This document shows positions 6,243 to 6,294 of a stretch of 6,294 bases of DNA, piece after piece. The position numbers and the translations under genes are program-made. The DNA is taken from contig CAMURX010000104.1 of NCBI GenBank assembly GCA_947097615.1, forward strand, positions 1 to 6,294. The letters are read 5' to 3'. Position 1 is the stretch's first letter. The number at the start of each line of letters is the position of its first letter. The DNA is from an uncultured Neisseria sp. (GTDB taxonomy: Bacteria > Pseudomonadota > Gammaproteobacteria > Burkholderiales > Neisseriaceae). Under the pieces are notes generated by a model. That model had not been told where the DNA came from. It did not search any database and saw only the letters and a program-made list of their open reading frames with translations.

Positions 6243-6294
6243 AGGGGCTGTTGACATTCAATTTTTCACAGTATCATACAGATATGACCAGATA
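6241..6294. mobile_element. Probable terminal segment of an insertion element (right edge)
   Basis: CTAGGGGCTGTTGACATTCA plus one A (6241-6261) matches the inverted sequence of 93-73 at 18 of 21 bases. The tip has CTAG at the border and TTGACA inside it, which could be the -35 box of an inward transposase promoter (a possible TATCAT lies 15 bases on). A 5-bp dyad TCATA/TATGA is at 6274-6278/6283-6287. The element would continue to the right, beyond the window, so neither a transposase nor the other end is visible. IS5-like identity is inference from the tip and CTAG target. Confidence 0.45.

Overview
The window comes from a Neisseria-type genome. The DNA uptake sequence core GCCGTCTGAA occurs about 20 times on the two strands, roughly three per kb. 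About 16 copies are the 12-mer AGGCCGTCTGAA (the AG-DUS dialect, known mainly from commensal Neisseria) rather than the ATGCCGTCTGAA of meningococcus and gonococcus. The GEGS form of the thiamine-diphosphate motif in acetolactate synthase also fits a betaproteobacterium. The species cannot be fixed from this sequence alone.

Layout, left to right. 1-93: probable end of an insertion element. 94-495: no intact gene; two inverted-DUS hairpins, one copy (A) of a diverged intergenic repeat, and a third hairpin terminator. 496-1156 (minus): a broken gene for an exported YceI-family protein, with an early stop codon and a frameshift at an eight-base homopolymer. 1157-1452: divergent intergenic region. 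1453-1944 (plus): lipoprotein with a C-terminal MliC/PliC-type lysozyme-inhibitor domain. 1945-2278: two DUS terminators around the second copy (B) of the intergenic repeat. 2279-5964 (minus): the branched-chain amino acid operon ilvB-ilvN-(ABM monooxygenase)-ilvC. 5965-6240: ilvB leader, promoter and a DUS hairpin. 6241-6294: start of a second insertion-element end.

The main functional unit is the ilv operon. IlvB and IlvN form acetohydroxyacid synthase, the first common step to valine, leucine and isoleucine. Their genes overlap by ATGA, which should couple their translation. IlvC carries out the next step. A 100-residue antibiotic-biosynthesis-monooxygenase-like protein lies between ilvN and ilvC, and its role in the operon is unknown.

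The most unusual features are the two window edges, which carry outward-lying element tips matching at 18 of 21 bases as an inverted repeat, both at CTAG, and the pair of diverged intergenic repeats, each starting at a DUS. I found no new defence system, CRISPR array, tRNA or rRNA. Most of the window is ordinary core metabolism with DUS-rich spacers.
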